DNA from: Variovorax atrisoli 110B
Lineage (GTDB): Bacteria > Pseudomonadota > Gammaproteobacteria > Burkholderiales > Burkholderiaceae_C
Direction of reading: 5' to 3'
Length of the DNA stretch: 64,000 nucleotides
Assembly: GCF_000382045.1 (NCBI RefSeq)
Contig: NZ_KB907453.1
Location: 124,001 to 188,000, forward strand
Each line of letters begins with the position of its first letter. Positions within the stretch are counted from its first letter, which is position 1. The notes beneath the pieces are model-generated. The model saw nothing but the letters and a program-made list of their open reading frames with translations. It searched no databases and was not told the DNA's origin. Positions 1-8,279 of the stretch are shown in pieces. The translations under genes were made by a program, and so were the position numbers.

Positions 1-170
1 TTTTTTGTCATCTGGATTTCCATGAAGACGCCCGGGGGCATACCCGGACTTCTTCAACGGAACTCGGCATCAAGCGATGACAGAGCTTGCGCCGCGGATG
101 CAACGGTCTGTGTCGGTTCCGTGCCGCCAAGCCTGTCGGCGCAGAACCACACGGCGCGGAGGCCGCGGCC

Positions 171-812
171 TTACTTCGAGCCGCCGGTGTACTTGGTGAC
201 GGTGGCCGCGCTCACGTGGTAGCCGCTCACGCCCATCATCGAATCGTTGCGCAGGGTCTGCAGCTTGCCGGTGACCCATACCGTGTCCATTGCGCGGAAC
301 TTGGCACCCTTCTGCGGCACCACGTGCAGGATCTGGTTGGCAGGCGGCGGCGGCGTGTGGATGCAAGCGCCGAAGTAGGGCACCAGCAGGAATTCGGTGA
401 CCTCGCCCTTGGCTTCCTCGAGCGGCACGATGAAGCCGGGGATCTTGATCTCCGCGCCGTTCATCGCCGGATTGGTCGGTGCGTTGTTCGACACCTCCTG
501 CATCTTCATGAGCAGTTCGTTGGCGCGCGGGTCGCCGTCGTCGAGCGCGCTCAGGTCCATGCCCTTGAACTCCTTGGCCGGGTCCCAGTCCTTGGGCACC
601 AGCTCTTCCCAGGTGATCTGGCGCGGCTGGCCCGGTGCGGCCTTGGAGGCCGCTGCGGGAGAAGTCTTGCCGCCCAGCGGATTTGCGGCGGTGGTGTCCT
701 TGGGGGCGGGTTCGGCGGCCCAGGCAGCGGCCGCGAGGCCGGCACCTGCGATCAGCATCGAAAGCCGAGTGAAAGCTTTGCTCGTGGACAAGGTCTTCTG
801 TGCGATGGGCAT
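171..812 (-). CDS. DUF3299 domain-containing exported protein
   Basis: Protein of 213 residues with an N-terminal signal-like segment (hydrophobic run LIAGAGLAAAAWA, residues about 20-32) followed by a low-complexity Pro/Ala/Lys linker. The C-terminal half has the DUF3299 pattern: IPGFIVPLE, then FLLVPYFGACIHTPPPPANQ, then VWVTGKL. The family is periplasmic and of unknown biochemistry, but commonly sits beside FtsX-type ABC genes. Here it is the last gene of a leftward operon, 3 bp after the permease gene. The start has a GAGGA ribosome binding site. Bases 1-170 downstream hold no convincing gene. An accessory role in the metal-linked export or uptake system of this operon is inferred from context only. 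Confidence 0.8.
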   Translation of the reverse strand: MPIAQKTLSTSKAFTRLSMLIAGAGLAAAAWAAEPAPKDTTAANPLGGKTSPAAASKAAPGQPRQITWEELVPKDWDPAKEFKGMDLSALDDGDPRANELLMKMQEVSNNAPTNPAMNGAEIKIPGFIVPLEEAKGEVTEFLLVPYFGACIHTPPPPANQILHVVPQKGAKFRAMDTVWVTGKLQTLRNDSMMGVSGYHVSAATVTKYTGGSK

Positions 813-815
813 GGT

Positions 816-2078
816 TCAAATCCTCGGTGAGAGGCCGTCTGCAAGAGAGAGTCGATAGGCGCGGATGCCGGGCAAGAGGCTTGCCAGCCAACCGGCGGCC
901 AGCAGGCTCGCCATCAGCAGCCATTCGTTCAGTGTAGGTTCGGAAAGGCTCAATGTCAGCCCGAACTGCGACTGCAGCCATGGCGAGAGCAGGGCGATGC
1001 CGAGCACCGCCATCACCACGCCCAGCACCACGCCGAGCACGGTGACCAGCGCACCTTCGAGGGCAAGCAGCGCCAGCACATGGCGCAGGCCCGCGCCCAC
1101 CGCGCGCAGCACCGCGAGTTCGCGGCGCCGCTCGTTGAGGCCCGCCATCACCACCGACACCAGCCCCGCGAGGCTCACCAGCGCGACCAGTGCCGACATC
1201 AGCAGCAGCGCGTTCTCGCCGACGCCGATCACGCTCCACAGCTCGTCGAGCGCCACGCCGGGCAGGATGGCCATCAGCGGTTCGCCGGTGTAGGTCGAGA
1301 TCCAGCGCTGCACGCCGAACACGGCAGCGCGGTTCTTCAGGCCCACCAGCACGGCCGTCACGTTCTTGGGCGTGAGGTCGAACTTGCGCACCTGCTCGGG
1401 CGAGATGTGCACGCCCGGCATCGGCGCGCCGCCCACCCATTCGAGGTGGATGGCTTCCATGGCCGCGAGGCCGATGTGCACCGTGCGGTCGACCGGCGTG
1501 CCGGTGCGTGCGAGCACGCCGACCACGGTGAAGGGCTTGTCCGCATGCTCGGCCACGTTGAGCTCGCCGCTGCCGTGCGCGAGCGTGATCTTCTGGCCCA
1601 CGTGGTAGTTGAGCTTGTCGGCAACCTCGGCGCCGACCACCGCGTCGAAGAGTTCGCTGAAGGGCTTGCCCTCGCGCAGCTTCAGCGTCTGCCTGTCGCC
1701 GTAGCGGAAGCGGGTGAAGTAGTCGGTGGAGGTGGCCAGCACCGAGAAGCCGCGATGCGAATCACCCAGCGACAGCGGCACCACCCAGTCGACGCCCGGG
1801 TGCGACGAGAGCGCCTGCACGCTCTTCCACGAGATGTTGTTGGTGGCCGCGCCGATGCGGAACACCGAGTAAAGCAGCAGCTGCGTGGAGCCCGTGCGCG
1901 CGCCCACGATCAGGTCGGTGCCCGATACGGAGGACGCGAAGTTCTCGCGCAGCTCGGTGCGGATGCGTTCCACGCCCAGCAGCAGGAAGGTGGAGAGCGC
2001 GATGGAGAACACCGTCAGCGCGAGCGTGAAGCGCCGGTTCCAGGCGCTGCGCCATGCAATGGAAAAGAGTGCCTTCAT
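816..2078 (-). CDS. ABC transporter permease, FtsX/MacB type
   Basis: Protein of 420 residues. One N-terminal membrane segment (residues about 18-36) is followed by a large periplasmic domain of MacB_PCD type (about 40-260). Three membrane segments then form the FtsX domain (about 285-400, with VSLAGLVSVVMAGLNERRRE, a typical FtsX loop). The start chosen is the ATG giving MKALFSIAWRSAWNRR. A longer frame exists upstream but lacks the family pattern. It lies between the ATPase gene upstream and the DUF3299 gene downstream and should pair with that ATPase in the inner membrane. The locus resembles the zinc-regulated ZrgABCDE type of Vibrio; the substrate is inferred, not shown. Confidence 0.85.
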   Translation of the reverse strand: MKALFSIAWRSAWNRRFTLALTVFSIALSTFLLLGVERIRTELRENFASSVSGTDLIVGARTGSTQLLLYSVFRIGAATNNISWKSVQALSSHPGVDWVVPLSLGDSHRGFSVLATSTDYFTRFRYGDRQTLKLREGKPFSELFDAVVGAEVADKLNYHVGQKITLAHGSGELNVAEHADKPFTVVGVLARTGTPVDRTVHIGLAAMEAIHLEWVGGAPMPGVHISPEQVRKFDLTPKNVTAVLVGLKNRAAVFGVQRWISTYTGEPLMAILPGVALDELWSVIGVGENALLLMSALVALVSLAGLVSVVMAGLNERRRELAVLRAVGAGLRHVLALLALEGALVTVLGVVLGVVMAVLGIALLSPWLQSQFGLTLSLSEPTLNEWLLMASLLAAGWLASLLPGIRAYRLSLADGLSPRI

Positions 2079-2133
2079 TGGCAGGCCTCCGCGCGTCGCG
2101 CCGCGGTATTCGCCTTGGGAGCGGACCGGCGGC

Positions 2134-2883
2134 TCATGCGTCCACCGCCATCGCGCTGGTGGCCGCGCGGTTGATCTCGGGCAGCAGCACATGCCGCGCG
2201 AAGCGTTGGGCGATGCGCTGGTCGTGGCTCACGAACACGAGCGCGCTGTGGTGCTCCGCGCAGGCCGTCAGCAGCACGTCGAGGAAGGCCTCGCGCCGGT
2301 CTTCGTCGAGCGCGGAGGTGGGTTCGTCGGCGATCACCACCTCGGGCTGGCCGATGAGCGCGCGTGCCGCGGCCACGCGCTGCTGCTGGCCCACCGAGAG
2401 CTGCAGCGCCTGGCGGTTCCACAGGTTGCGGTCCAGGCCCATCTGGTCGAGCAGCTGCTCGGCCTCGCCGCGCGAGCTGCCGTTGCGCGATGCATTGGCC
2501 TCGCGCCGCTGCGAGAAGCGGCAGGGCAGCAGCACGTTGTCGATCACGCTCAGGTACGGCAGCAGGTTGAACTGCTGGAAGATATAGCCCACGTGCGCCA
2601 CGCGGCTGCGGTCGCGCTGCGTGCCCGAGAGCTTCGACCAGTCGTGGCCCAGCAGCGTGACGCGGCCTTCGTCGGCCACCAGCACGCCGGCCAGCAGCGA
2701 CAGCAGCGTGCTCTTGCCGCAGCCGCTCGGCCCGTGCAGGAACACCGATTCGCCGGCCGTGATGCGGAAGGCCTCGATGTCGATGCAGGGGGTCTTGGCC
2801 GATGGCCATGTGAAGCGCAGCGCCTCGGCTGCGAGCACGATGCGCAGGGCCGATGAGCCCTGCGCCGAAGGAAGGTCGCTCAC
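2134..2883 (-). CDS. ABC transporter ATP-binding protein (LolD/MacB class)
   Basis: ATPase subunit of 249 residues. Walker A is GPSGCGKST (near residue 55), the Q-loop lies in YIFQQFNLLPYLSV, the signature is degenerate (LSVGQQQR instead of LSGGQ), Walker B is VVIADEPTSALD and the H-loop is FVSHD. This is the LolD/MacB-like class that partners FtsX-type permeases, and the permease gene follows 55 bp downstream. It energises the system from the cytoplasmic face. The first gene of this part of the operon, 4 bp upstream, encodes a DUF2796 protein, which links the transporter to zinc-related loci. Confidence 0.87.
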   Translation of the reverse strand: MSDLPSAQGSSALRIVLAAEALRFTWPSAKTPCIDIEAFRITAGESVFLHGPSGCGKSTLLSLLAGVLVADEGRVTLLGHDWSKLSGTQRDRSRVAHVGYIFQQFNLLPYLSVIDNVLLPCRFSQRREANASRNGSSRGEAEQLLDQMGLDRNLWNRQALQLSVGQQQRVAAARALIGQPEVVIADEPTSALDEDRREAFLDVLLTACAEHHSALVFVSHDQRIAQRFARHVLLPEINRAATSAMAVDA

Positions 2884-2887
2884 GGTG

Positions 2888-3469
2888 TCACTTGCCCCAG
2901 CTCAGGCGCGCGGGCTGCGAGGCCTGGGCGCCGGCGGGGCGCTTGAGCTGGCGCTTGAACTGGCCCTGCGCGGTGGCGATCTGCGAGTCGATCTGGCGCA
3001 GGCCCTTGAAGGCGCCGAACAGGTTCAGGTCGATGAACTTCGCGGCGGCTGCGTTGGTGCAGTTGAAGGAGAAGGTGGCGTCGAGGTCGGCGTGGCCGAC
3101 GGGCTCGTTGGGGTCGGGGTTGCCGAGGCCCAGCGCGCCGGAGCGCAGGTCGACCGGGCCCAGCTTGCAGTTGGCGGCGGGGTCGACGACGAAGAGCTTG
3201 TCGGCCGCACGCAGCTGGGCGACCGCGTCTTCCACGATCTTCTTCTCGGCGTCGGTCTTGGGGGCGCGTTCGAATCCGACGATGTTGTCCAGCGGCGATT
3301 CCATGTCGATCACCACCGTGGGGCCGTCGACGGCCACGTCGAGCTTGAGCTGGCCGTGCACGTGGGCGTGCTGCTGCTGGGCCTGGGCGGTGAGGAAGGG
3401 GGCTGCCGCGAACATCGCGGCGGCTGCGATTGCGAGACCGGTGGTACGTCGGAGTCGGATGTGCTTCAT
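2888..3469 (-). CDS. DUF2796 (ZrgA-like) periplasmic protein
   Basis: Protein of 193 residues with a clear signal peptide (positively charged MKHIRLRR, hydrophobic core, AQA cleavage region near residue 30). The mature N-terminus is His-rich (QQQHAHVHGQ), as in the DUF2796 family, whose Vibrio member ZrgA is zinc-regulated. A pair of Cys lies in the C-terminal half (NCKLGP and FNCTN). The chosen ATG overlaps the last 4 bp of the sulfurtransferase gene (ATGA), so the two are translationally coupled. It is followed at once by the ATPase, permease and DUF3299 genes. A role in zinc binding or delivery to the ABC system is inferred from the His-rich tip and the neighbours. Confidence 0.82.
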   Translation of the reverse strand: MKHIRLRRTTGLAIAAAAMFAAAPFLTAQAQQQHAHVHGQLKLDVAVDGPTVVIDMESPLDNIVGFERAPKTDAEKKIVEDAVAQLRAADKLFVVDPAANCKLGPVDLRSGALGLGNPDPNEPVGHADLDATFSFNCTNAAAAKFIDLNLFGAFKGLRQIDSQIATAQGQFKRQLKRPAGAQASQPARLSWGK

Positions 3470-4374
3470 GGTTCGGCGCCTTGCCGGGTCGGCAGCCCCG
3501 GCGTGTTGCTCCATTCGCTCCAGCTGCCGGCATAGAGCGCGGTCGTCCCGAATCCCGCGATCTGCATGGCGAGCAGGTTGGGCACGGCGCTCACGCCACT
3601 GCCGCACTGGTGGACGACGGTCGCCGCGTCGCGTCCCGCGAGCAGCGCTTCGAACTCGGCACGCAATTGCGATGCCGGCTTGAACCTGCCGTCGGGACCG
3701 ATGTTGTCGGCGAAAGGCCGGTTGAGGGCCCCGGGGATGTGACCGGCGATCGGGTCCAGAGGTTCCACCTCGCCACGGTAACGTGCACCGGCGCGTGCGT
3801 CGATCAGGTTCTGGTCAGGCTGGCCGAGCCGGCGCAACACCGTTCCAGTGGTGACCAGCTTCGCGATGGGCTCGCCCGCGACGAAGTTCGACTGGAAGCG
3901 CGCGGGCTCCTCGCGGCTCGTGACTTCGCCGCCTGCGGCCTGCCATGCCTGCAGTCCGCCGTCGAGCACGGCCACCGCGTCGTGGCCCATCCACTTGAGC
4001 ATCCACCACAGGCGGCCGCAGTAGTTGGCGCCGTTGCGGTCGTACACCACCGCCTGCATGTCGTTGGCGAAGCCGACGCTGGAGAGCCAGGCGGCGAACT
4101 TCTCGCGGCTGGGCAGCGGATGGCGCCCGCCCGATGCGGGCACGCCGTCCTCCTGCGCCACGACGACTTCGCCATGCGCGCCGGGGGCGCCGTGCTTCGC
4201 GCTGAGGTCGGTGTCGAGGTTGGCGTAAAGCGCGCCCGGCATGTGCGCGGCCGCATATTGCTGCGCGCCTGCTTCGGGCTTCATGAGGTCGAAGCTGCAG
4301 TCGAACACCATGAAAGGCTTGCCGCTGGCCTGCAACTGCTGCAGTTGTTCGACGGAGATGAGGGTGTCGTACAT
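3466..4374 (-). CDS. sseA: 3-mercaptopyruvate/thiosulfate sulfurtransferase
   Basis: Tandem rhodanese protein of 302 residues, slightly longer than E. coli SseA (281). The inactive N-terminal rhodanese domain (about 1-145) contains VVYDRNG and CGRLWWMLKWMGH. The catalytic C-terminal domain (about 165-295) carries the active-site loop CGSGVSA with the persulfide Cys near residue 257. A CGSGV[ST]A loop points to mercaptopyruvate rather than thiosulfate as donor. The start has an AAGGAG site about 8 bases upstream. It leads the leftward operon and overlaps the DUF2796 gene by 4 bp. The cytoplasmic enzyme transfers sulfur to thiophilic acceptors such as cyanide or thioredoxin. Its tie to a metal-linked transporter is a notable context. 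Confidence 0.9.
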   Translation of the reverse strand: MYDTLISVEQLQQLQASGKPFMVFDCSFDLMKPEAGAQQYAAAHMPGALYANLDTDLSAKHGAPGAHGEVVVAQEDGVPASGGRHPLPSREKFAAWLSSVGFANDMQAVVYDRNGANYCGRLWWMLKWMGHDAVAVLDGGLQAWQAAGGEVTSREEPARFQSNFVAGEPIAKLVTTGTVLRRLGQPDQNLIDARAGARYRGEVEPLDPIAGHIPGALNRPFADNIGPDGRFKPASQLRAEFEALLAGRDAATVVHQCGSGVSAVPNLLAMQIAGFGTTALYAGSWSEWSNTPGLPTRQGAEP

Positions 4375-4417
4375 GGCGCTTGCTCCTTCGGGAATCTGGA
4401 AATGCACGCTGCGCGCG

Positions 4418-5350
4418 TCAGTGTTCCTCGGCCGGGGCCTTGGGCACGGCCCGTTGTCGCAACACGGTTGCAGCAATGCCGCTCGCGATGATAAGGGTCA
4501 TGCCGGCCCAGCCGGCCGCGTCGATGCGGTCGTCGAACAGCACCACGCTGTAGAAGGCCGCGAACACGATGCCCGAATACTGCAGGTTCGCGACCACCAG
4601 CGTGCCGGCCTGCGTCTTCGCGGTGGCGTAGGCGCGCGTCATGCACAGCTGGCCGAGCGCGGCGAGCAGGCCGATGGGCAGCAGCCACAGCGCGTGCTGC
4701 CAGGTCCAGGAGCCGCCGCCCGAGAAACCGGTGACCGCCGTGGCGATGCCGCCGGCCACCGCAGAGCCGACCGCGAAGTAGAAGACGGTGCGCAGTTCGG
4801 GCTCCCCGATGCGCGAGAGCGCCACCACCTGCATGTAGGCGAAGGCGGCCGTCAGGCCCGAAAGAAGCCCCAGCAGGCCCGCGAAGCCCTCGTTGCCGTT
4901 CACCGTGGGCTTGAGCATGAGCACCACGCCCACGAAGCCCGCGAGCACCGTCATCGCCAGCGCGCCCTGCAGCGGCGGGCGCTCCACGCGGCCGTCGCGT
5001 CCGGGCACCGGCACCCAGGCCAGCAGCGCGCCGCCGACCAGGAAGGCCGCGACCCACACGCTGCTCATGTAGTTGAGCGTGACGGCGGTGGCCAGCGGCA
5101 TGTGGGCGATGGCATAGAACCACGCGCCGAGCGAGACCACGCCGATCGTGCTGCGCCACGCGTGCATGCCCGGGTACCTCGTGCCCAGCGGCACGCCGCG
5201 GTTGCGCGCCAGCAGCCACAGGAACACGATGCCGATCAGGCCGCGCCCGAGCACCATCTCGCCGCTGTTGAACCACGCCGAGGCGACCTTCACGACCACG
5301 CTCATCGTCGCGAACAGGAAGGCCCCCAGCACCATCCAGAGCGCTTGCAC
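4418..5350 (-). CDS. EamA/DMT family transporter
   Basis: Integral membrane protein of 310 residues with about ten hydrophobic segments arranged as two EamA repeats (about 5-145 and 160-295). The second half includes the typical LLAALGQLCMTRAYATA and ANLQYSGIVFAAFYSVVLFDD. The start is GTG, preceded by AGGGAG eight bases upstream; the open frame continues upstream but only through a dispersed repeat. These carriers export small metabolites or amino acid derivatives; the substrate cannot be read here. It is a short distance upstream of the sulfurtransferase gene (43 bp), so co-transcription is possible. Confidence 0.87.
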   Translation of the reverse strand: MQALWMVLGAFLFATMSVVVKVASAWFNSGEMVLGRGLIGIVFLWLLARNRGVPLGTRYPGMHAWRSTIGVVSLGAWFYAIAHMPLATAVTLNYMSSVWVAAFLVGGALLAWVPVPGRDGRVERPPLQGALAMTVLAGFVGVVLMLKPTVNGNEGFAGLLGLLSGLTAAFAYMQVVALSRIGEPELRTVFYFAVGSAVAGGIATAVTGFSGGGSWTWQHALWLLPIGLLAALGQLCMTRAYATAKTQAGTLVVANLQYSGIVFAAFYSVVLFDDRIDAAGWAGMTLIIASGIAATVLRQRAVPKAPAEEH

Positions 5351-5361
5351 TATTGGTTCTC

Positions 5362-5451
5362 CCTCAGGCTTCGCGCACTTCGTGTCGCTTCTCCCGCCCC
5401 CTCGCCGGGGGCAACACCGCAGGCCCGGCAAAGCCGGTTCCTCGGTGTTCC
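5362..5451. repeat. Dispersed intergenic repeat, family 1, copy A
   Basis: About 90 bp with the blocks GGCTTCGCGCACTTCGTGTC, CCCCTCGCCGGGGGC and GGCCCGGCAAAGCCGGTTCC, which recur at 8128, 25594, 27143 and 28133 and in diverged form at 46190. The last two blocks are self-complementary and would form two hairpins. The left end lies in the ribosome binding region of the EamA gene, so the reverse strand of the element supplies the AGGGAG site. Confidence 0.85.
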
Positions 5452-5482
5452 CAGAACACCCGTGGATGCCGCGTTCATCGGC

Positions 5483-6622
5483 TCAGGCGTTCTGCATCGC
5501 GGCGCGGTACCACTCGTGGAACTGCTGCATGCCGTCTTCCATCGGGCTCTGGTAGGGGCCAGTCTCGTTGTCGCCGCGCAGCATCAGCGCGCGGCGGCCG
5601 GCATCCATGCGCTCGGCGATCTCGTCGTCTTCCACGCAGGTCTCCATGTAGGCGGCCTGCTGGGCCTCGACGAACTCGCGCTCGAAGGCGACGATTTCCT
5701 CGGGATAGAAGAACTCGACCATGTTGAGCGTCTTCGTCGGGCTCACGGGGTGCAGTGTCGACACCGTGAGCACGTGCGGATACCACTCGACCATGACGTG
5801 CGGGTAGTAGGTCAGCCAGATGGCGCCGTACTTCGGCGGCTTGCCCTCGCGGTACTTGAGCAGCTGCTCCTGCCACTTCTGGTAGACGGGGCTTCCGGCG
5901 CGGCCCAGGCGGTTGGCCACGCCCACCGTCTGCACCGAATAGCGCGGCTTGAACTCCCAGCGCAGGTCGTCGCAGGTGACGAAGCTTCCCAGGCCGGGGT
6001 GGAACGGGCCGACGTGGTAGTCCTCGAGGTAGACCTCGATGAAGGTCTTCCAGTTGTAGTTGCACTCGTGCAGCTCGACGCGGTCGAGCGCGTAGCCGCT
6101 GAAGTCCAGGTCGGCCTGCGGGCCGAGGCCGGCCATGTCGGCCGCCACGTCGGGGCCGCAGCCGTCTGCGTTCTTCTCGAACAGCAAGCCGTTCCACTCG
6201 GTGAGCGGGTAGTTGTGCAGGTTCAGGCAGGGGTCCTGCTGGAAGTGGGGGGCGCCGATCAGCGTGCCGGTGGTGCGCGGGTCGGCCGCGGCGTAGGTCC
6301 AGCGGTGCAACGGGCAGACGATGTTGCCGCCCGACTGGCTCTCGAGCTTGCCGCGGCCCTGCAGGATCAGGGCCTGGCGGTGGCGGCAGACGTTGGAAAT
6401 CAGTTCCACGCCCTTGGGCGTGTGGACGAGTGCACGGCCCTGGTGTTCCTGGGGCAGGGTGTGGAAGTCGCCCATCTCGGGCACGGCCAGGCGATGGCCG
6501 ACATAGCGGGGCCCTCGCGAGAAAAGGTTCTGCATCTCGCGGGCGAAGAGCGCCTCGTCGAAATACGCGGAAACTGGAAGTTGGCTCGCGGCCTGCTGCA
6601 GTTGAAGACTTAAATCAGACAT
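5483..6622 (-). CDS. Rieske [2Fe-2S] oxygenase, ring-hydroxylating alpha-subunit family
   Basis: Protein of 379 residues. The N-terminal Rieske domain has the cluster ligands CRH (near residue 75) and CPLHRW (near 95). The C-terminal SRPBCC catalytic domain has the mononuclear iron motif EDYHVGPFH (about residue 200), with an acidic patch (EDDEIAERM) toward the end that may hold the third ligand. A partner reductase or beta subunit is not encoded nearby. The ATG start at 6622 has only a weak ribosome site; a GTG 24 bases upstream is an alternative. The gene is divergent from xseB-ispA-dxs. The family includes aromatic dioxygenases and choline/carnitine-type monooxygenases; the substrate is unknown. 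Confidence 0.85.
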   Translation of the reverse strand: MSDLSLQLQQAASQLPVSAYFDEALFAREMQNLFSRGPRYVGHRLAVPEMGDFHTLPQEHQGRALVHTPKGVELISNVCRHRQALILQGRGKLESQSGGNIVCPLHRWTYAAADPRTTGTLIGAPHFQQDPCLNLHNYPLTEWNGLLFEKNADGCGPDVAADMAGLGPQADLDFSGYALDRVELHECNYNWKTFIEVYLEDYHVGPFHPGLGSFVTCDDLRWEFKPRYSVQTVGVANRLGRAGSPVYQKWQEQLLKYREGKPPKYGAIWLTYYPHVMVEWYPHVLTVSTLHPVSPTKTLNMVEFFYPEEIVAFEREFVEAQQAAYMETCVEDDEIAERMDAGRRALMLRGDNETGPYQSPMEDGMQQFHEWYRAAMQNA

Positions 6623-6929
6623 GGAGGACCTGACCAAGCTCCCCACAGGGAGGAAAGGAAGAAAAAGAACGGAAGGCGCCGCCGCAAGAGGTGGCTGGGC
6701 GGCCCGAAGCGGTGTTGAACGTCGTCAACGAGAGAAGTTCGCATTGTACCCGGGGGGCGCTCGGGGTTCCCCCGAGGCTTTCCATGCCATTTCGCGATGT
6801 GCGATGGGACTTTCGCCGTGGGAAGCGCGCAAGGCGCCGCGGCCGCTCCGGGGAAGGGCGGTCCCGGAAGGGGCGCCATTGTTCCGGTCACGGTCCTAAA
6901 ATGCCTCGTTTCACCCAAGTTTCGCTTGC
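6623..6929. other. Divergent intergenic region between Rieske oxygenase and xseB
   Basis: About 307 bp without a gene. It should hold the promoters for both directions. A TAAAAT at 6897-6902 is a possible -10 for xseB but has no good -35 partner. A short hairpin (CTCGGGG/CCCCGAG) lies at 6760-6776. Nothing else in it is recognisable. Confidence 0.4.
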
Positions 6930-7196
6930 ATGCCCAAGGTGCCTCCCCCTTCCTCGTCCAGCCCGGCGGCAACGCCCGACACGGGTCCGCTGCCAGCCAG
7001 TTACGAAGCCGGACTCCAGGAGCTGGAGCAACTGGTCGCGGAACTCGAGTCGGGCCAGCTGCCGCTGGACCAGCTGCTCGTCAGTTACCAGCGCGGCGCG
7101 GCGCTGCTCGCCTTCTGCCGCGACAAGCTGCAGGCGGTCGAAGACCAGATCAAGGTGCTCGATTCGGGCAGCCTGAAGGTCTGGACGCCTGAATGA
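6930..7196 (+). CDS. xseB: Exodeoxyribonuclease VII small subunit
   Basis: Protein of 88 residues with a disordered Pro/Ser-rich N-terminus followed by the XseB helical pair: [18 protein letters not shown], then [24 protein letters not shown]. Length and helices match the family (about 75-90 residues). It binds XseA in the cytoplasm to form exonuclease VII, which degrades single-stranded DNA in mismatch repair and recombination. Its stop overlaps the ispA start by 4 bp (ATGA). The xseB-ispA-dxs order is well known in proteobacteria, which supports the identity. xseA is not in the window. Confidence 0.93.
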   Translation: MPKVPPPSSSSPAATPDTGPLPASYEAGLQELEQLVAELESGQLPLDQLLVSYQRGAALLAFCRDKLQAVEDQIKVLDSGSLKVWTPE

Positions 7197-8116
7197 GCGC
7201 CGCCCCGCTGAATACCGCCGCCCTCTGGGACGCCCGCACGCTGGCCGGCTGGAGCGAACCCCACCTGGCGAATGTCGAAGCGGCGCTGTCGCGCTGGGTC
7301 GGCGTCGATGCCCCCGTGCTGCTGGGCGACGCCATGCGCTACGCCGTGCTGGACGGCGGCAAGCGCCTGCGGCCGCTTTTGGTGCTGGCCGCGAGCGAGG
7401 CCGTCGGCGGCAACAAGGCCGCCGCCCTGCGTGCAGCCTGCGCCACCGAGCTGATCCATGCCTATTCGCTGGTGCACGACGACCTGCCGTGCATGGACAA
7501 CGACGTGCTGCGCCGCGGCAAGCCCACGGTGCACGTGAAGTTCGGCGAGGCCGATGCCCTGCTGGCCGGCGACGCCTTGCAGGCCCTGGCCTTCGAGCTG
7601 CTCACCCCCGAGGGCGACGAGATTCCCGTCACCACCCAGGCCCTGCTGTGCCGCCTGCTTGCGCGCGCCGCGGGCAGCCAGGGCATGGCCGGCGGCCAGG
7701 CGATCGACCTGGCCAGCGTCGGCATCGCCTTGAACGAAGCGCAGCTGCGCGAGATGCACCGCCTGAAGACCGGCGCGCTGCTGCAGGGCAGCGTCGAGAT
7801 GGGGGCCGCCTGCGGCACGGTGAGCGCTTCTGCGCTGGCCGCGCTGCGCGACTACGGCGCAGCCATCGGCCTCGCGTTCCAGGTGGTCGACGACATCCTC
7901 GACGTCACGGCCGACTCGCAGACCCTGGGCAAGACCGCCGGCAAGGACGCCGCGGCCGACAAGCCCACCTACGTGTCGCTGCTGGGCCTCGACGGCGCCC
8001 GCGCCCAGGCCCGCCAGCTCCTGGCCGATGCGCTCGCCGCGCTGGAGCGCAGCGGCCTGGACGACACCGCGGCTCTTCGCGCGTTGGCCCACATGGTGGT
8101 CGACCGCGACCGATGA
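7193..8116 (+). CDS. ispA: Farnesyl diphosphate synthase (polyprenyl synthetase family)
   Basis: Protein of 307 residues, usual for bacterial IspA. The first Asp-rich motif DDLPCMD is at residues 96-102, the second (DDILD) at 233-237, and GGKRLRP near 58 contacts isopentenyl diphosphate. It makes geranyl and farnesyl diphosphate from IPP and DMAPP in the cytoplasm, feeding quinones and undecaprenyl phosphate. It is translationally coupled to xseB by a 4-bp overlap and followed by dxs after a 163-bp gap that holds a dispersed repeat. Confidence 0.95.
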   Translation: MSAAPLNTAALWDARTLAGWSEPHLANVEAALSRWVGVDAPVLLGDAMRYAVLDGGKRLRPLLVLAASEAVGGNKAAALRAACATELIHAYSLVHDDLPCMDNDVLRRGKPTVHVKFGEADALLAGDALQALAFELLTPEGDEIPVTTQALLCRLLARAAGSQGMAGGQAIDLASVGIALNEAQLREMHRLKTGALLQGSVEMGAACGTVSASALAALRDYGAAIGLAFQVVDDILDVTADSQTLGKTAGKDAAADKPTYVSLLGLDGARAQARQLLADALAALERSGLDDTAALRALAHMVVDRDR

Positions 8117-8127
8117 AATGAGACCAC

Positions 8128-8220
8128 CCCCGAATCTCCGCGCACTTCGTGTCGCTTCGGATCCCCCCTCGAGGGGGCGCACCCCGATGGCCCGGCAAAG
8201 CCGGTTCCATGGGTGCCCCG
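8128..8220. repeat. Dispersed intergenic repeat, family 1, copy B
   Basis: Copy between ispA and dxs, same strand orientation as the others. It retains CGCGCACTTCGTGTCGCTTC and CCCGGCAAAGCCGGTTCC; the central hairpin is CCCCCTCGAGGGGG, a perfect palindrome. It begins 11 bp after the ispA stop. Confidence 0.85.
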
Positions 8221-8279
8221 GCATGGCCTGCTTCGCGGCCTTCGGCTCCGTGGCCATCTACTAGAAGAAGATTTTTCCA

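Noticed and set aside
1..170. Possible small gene at 22-222 on the + strand
   Set aside because: 66 codons without ribosome site, motif or conserved context, overlapping the DUF3299 end; most likely noncoding tail.
811..825. GGTTCAAATCC resembling a tRNA T-loop
   Set aside because: No T-stem, anticodon arm or acceptor stem surrounds it; it is the ribosome-site region of the DUF3299 gene.
4241..6613. Open frame of 790 codons on the + strand across the EamA and Rieske genes
   Set aside because: It spans two well-supported leftward genes and a repeat and lacks any motif.
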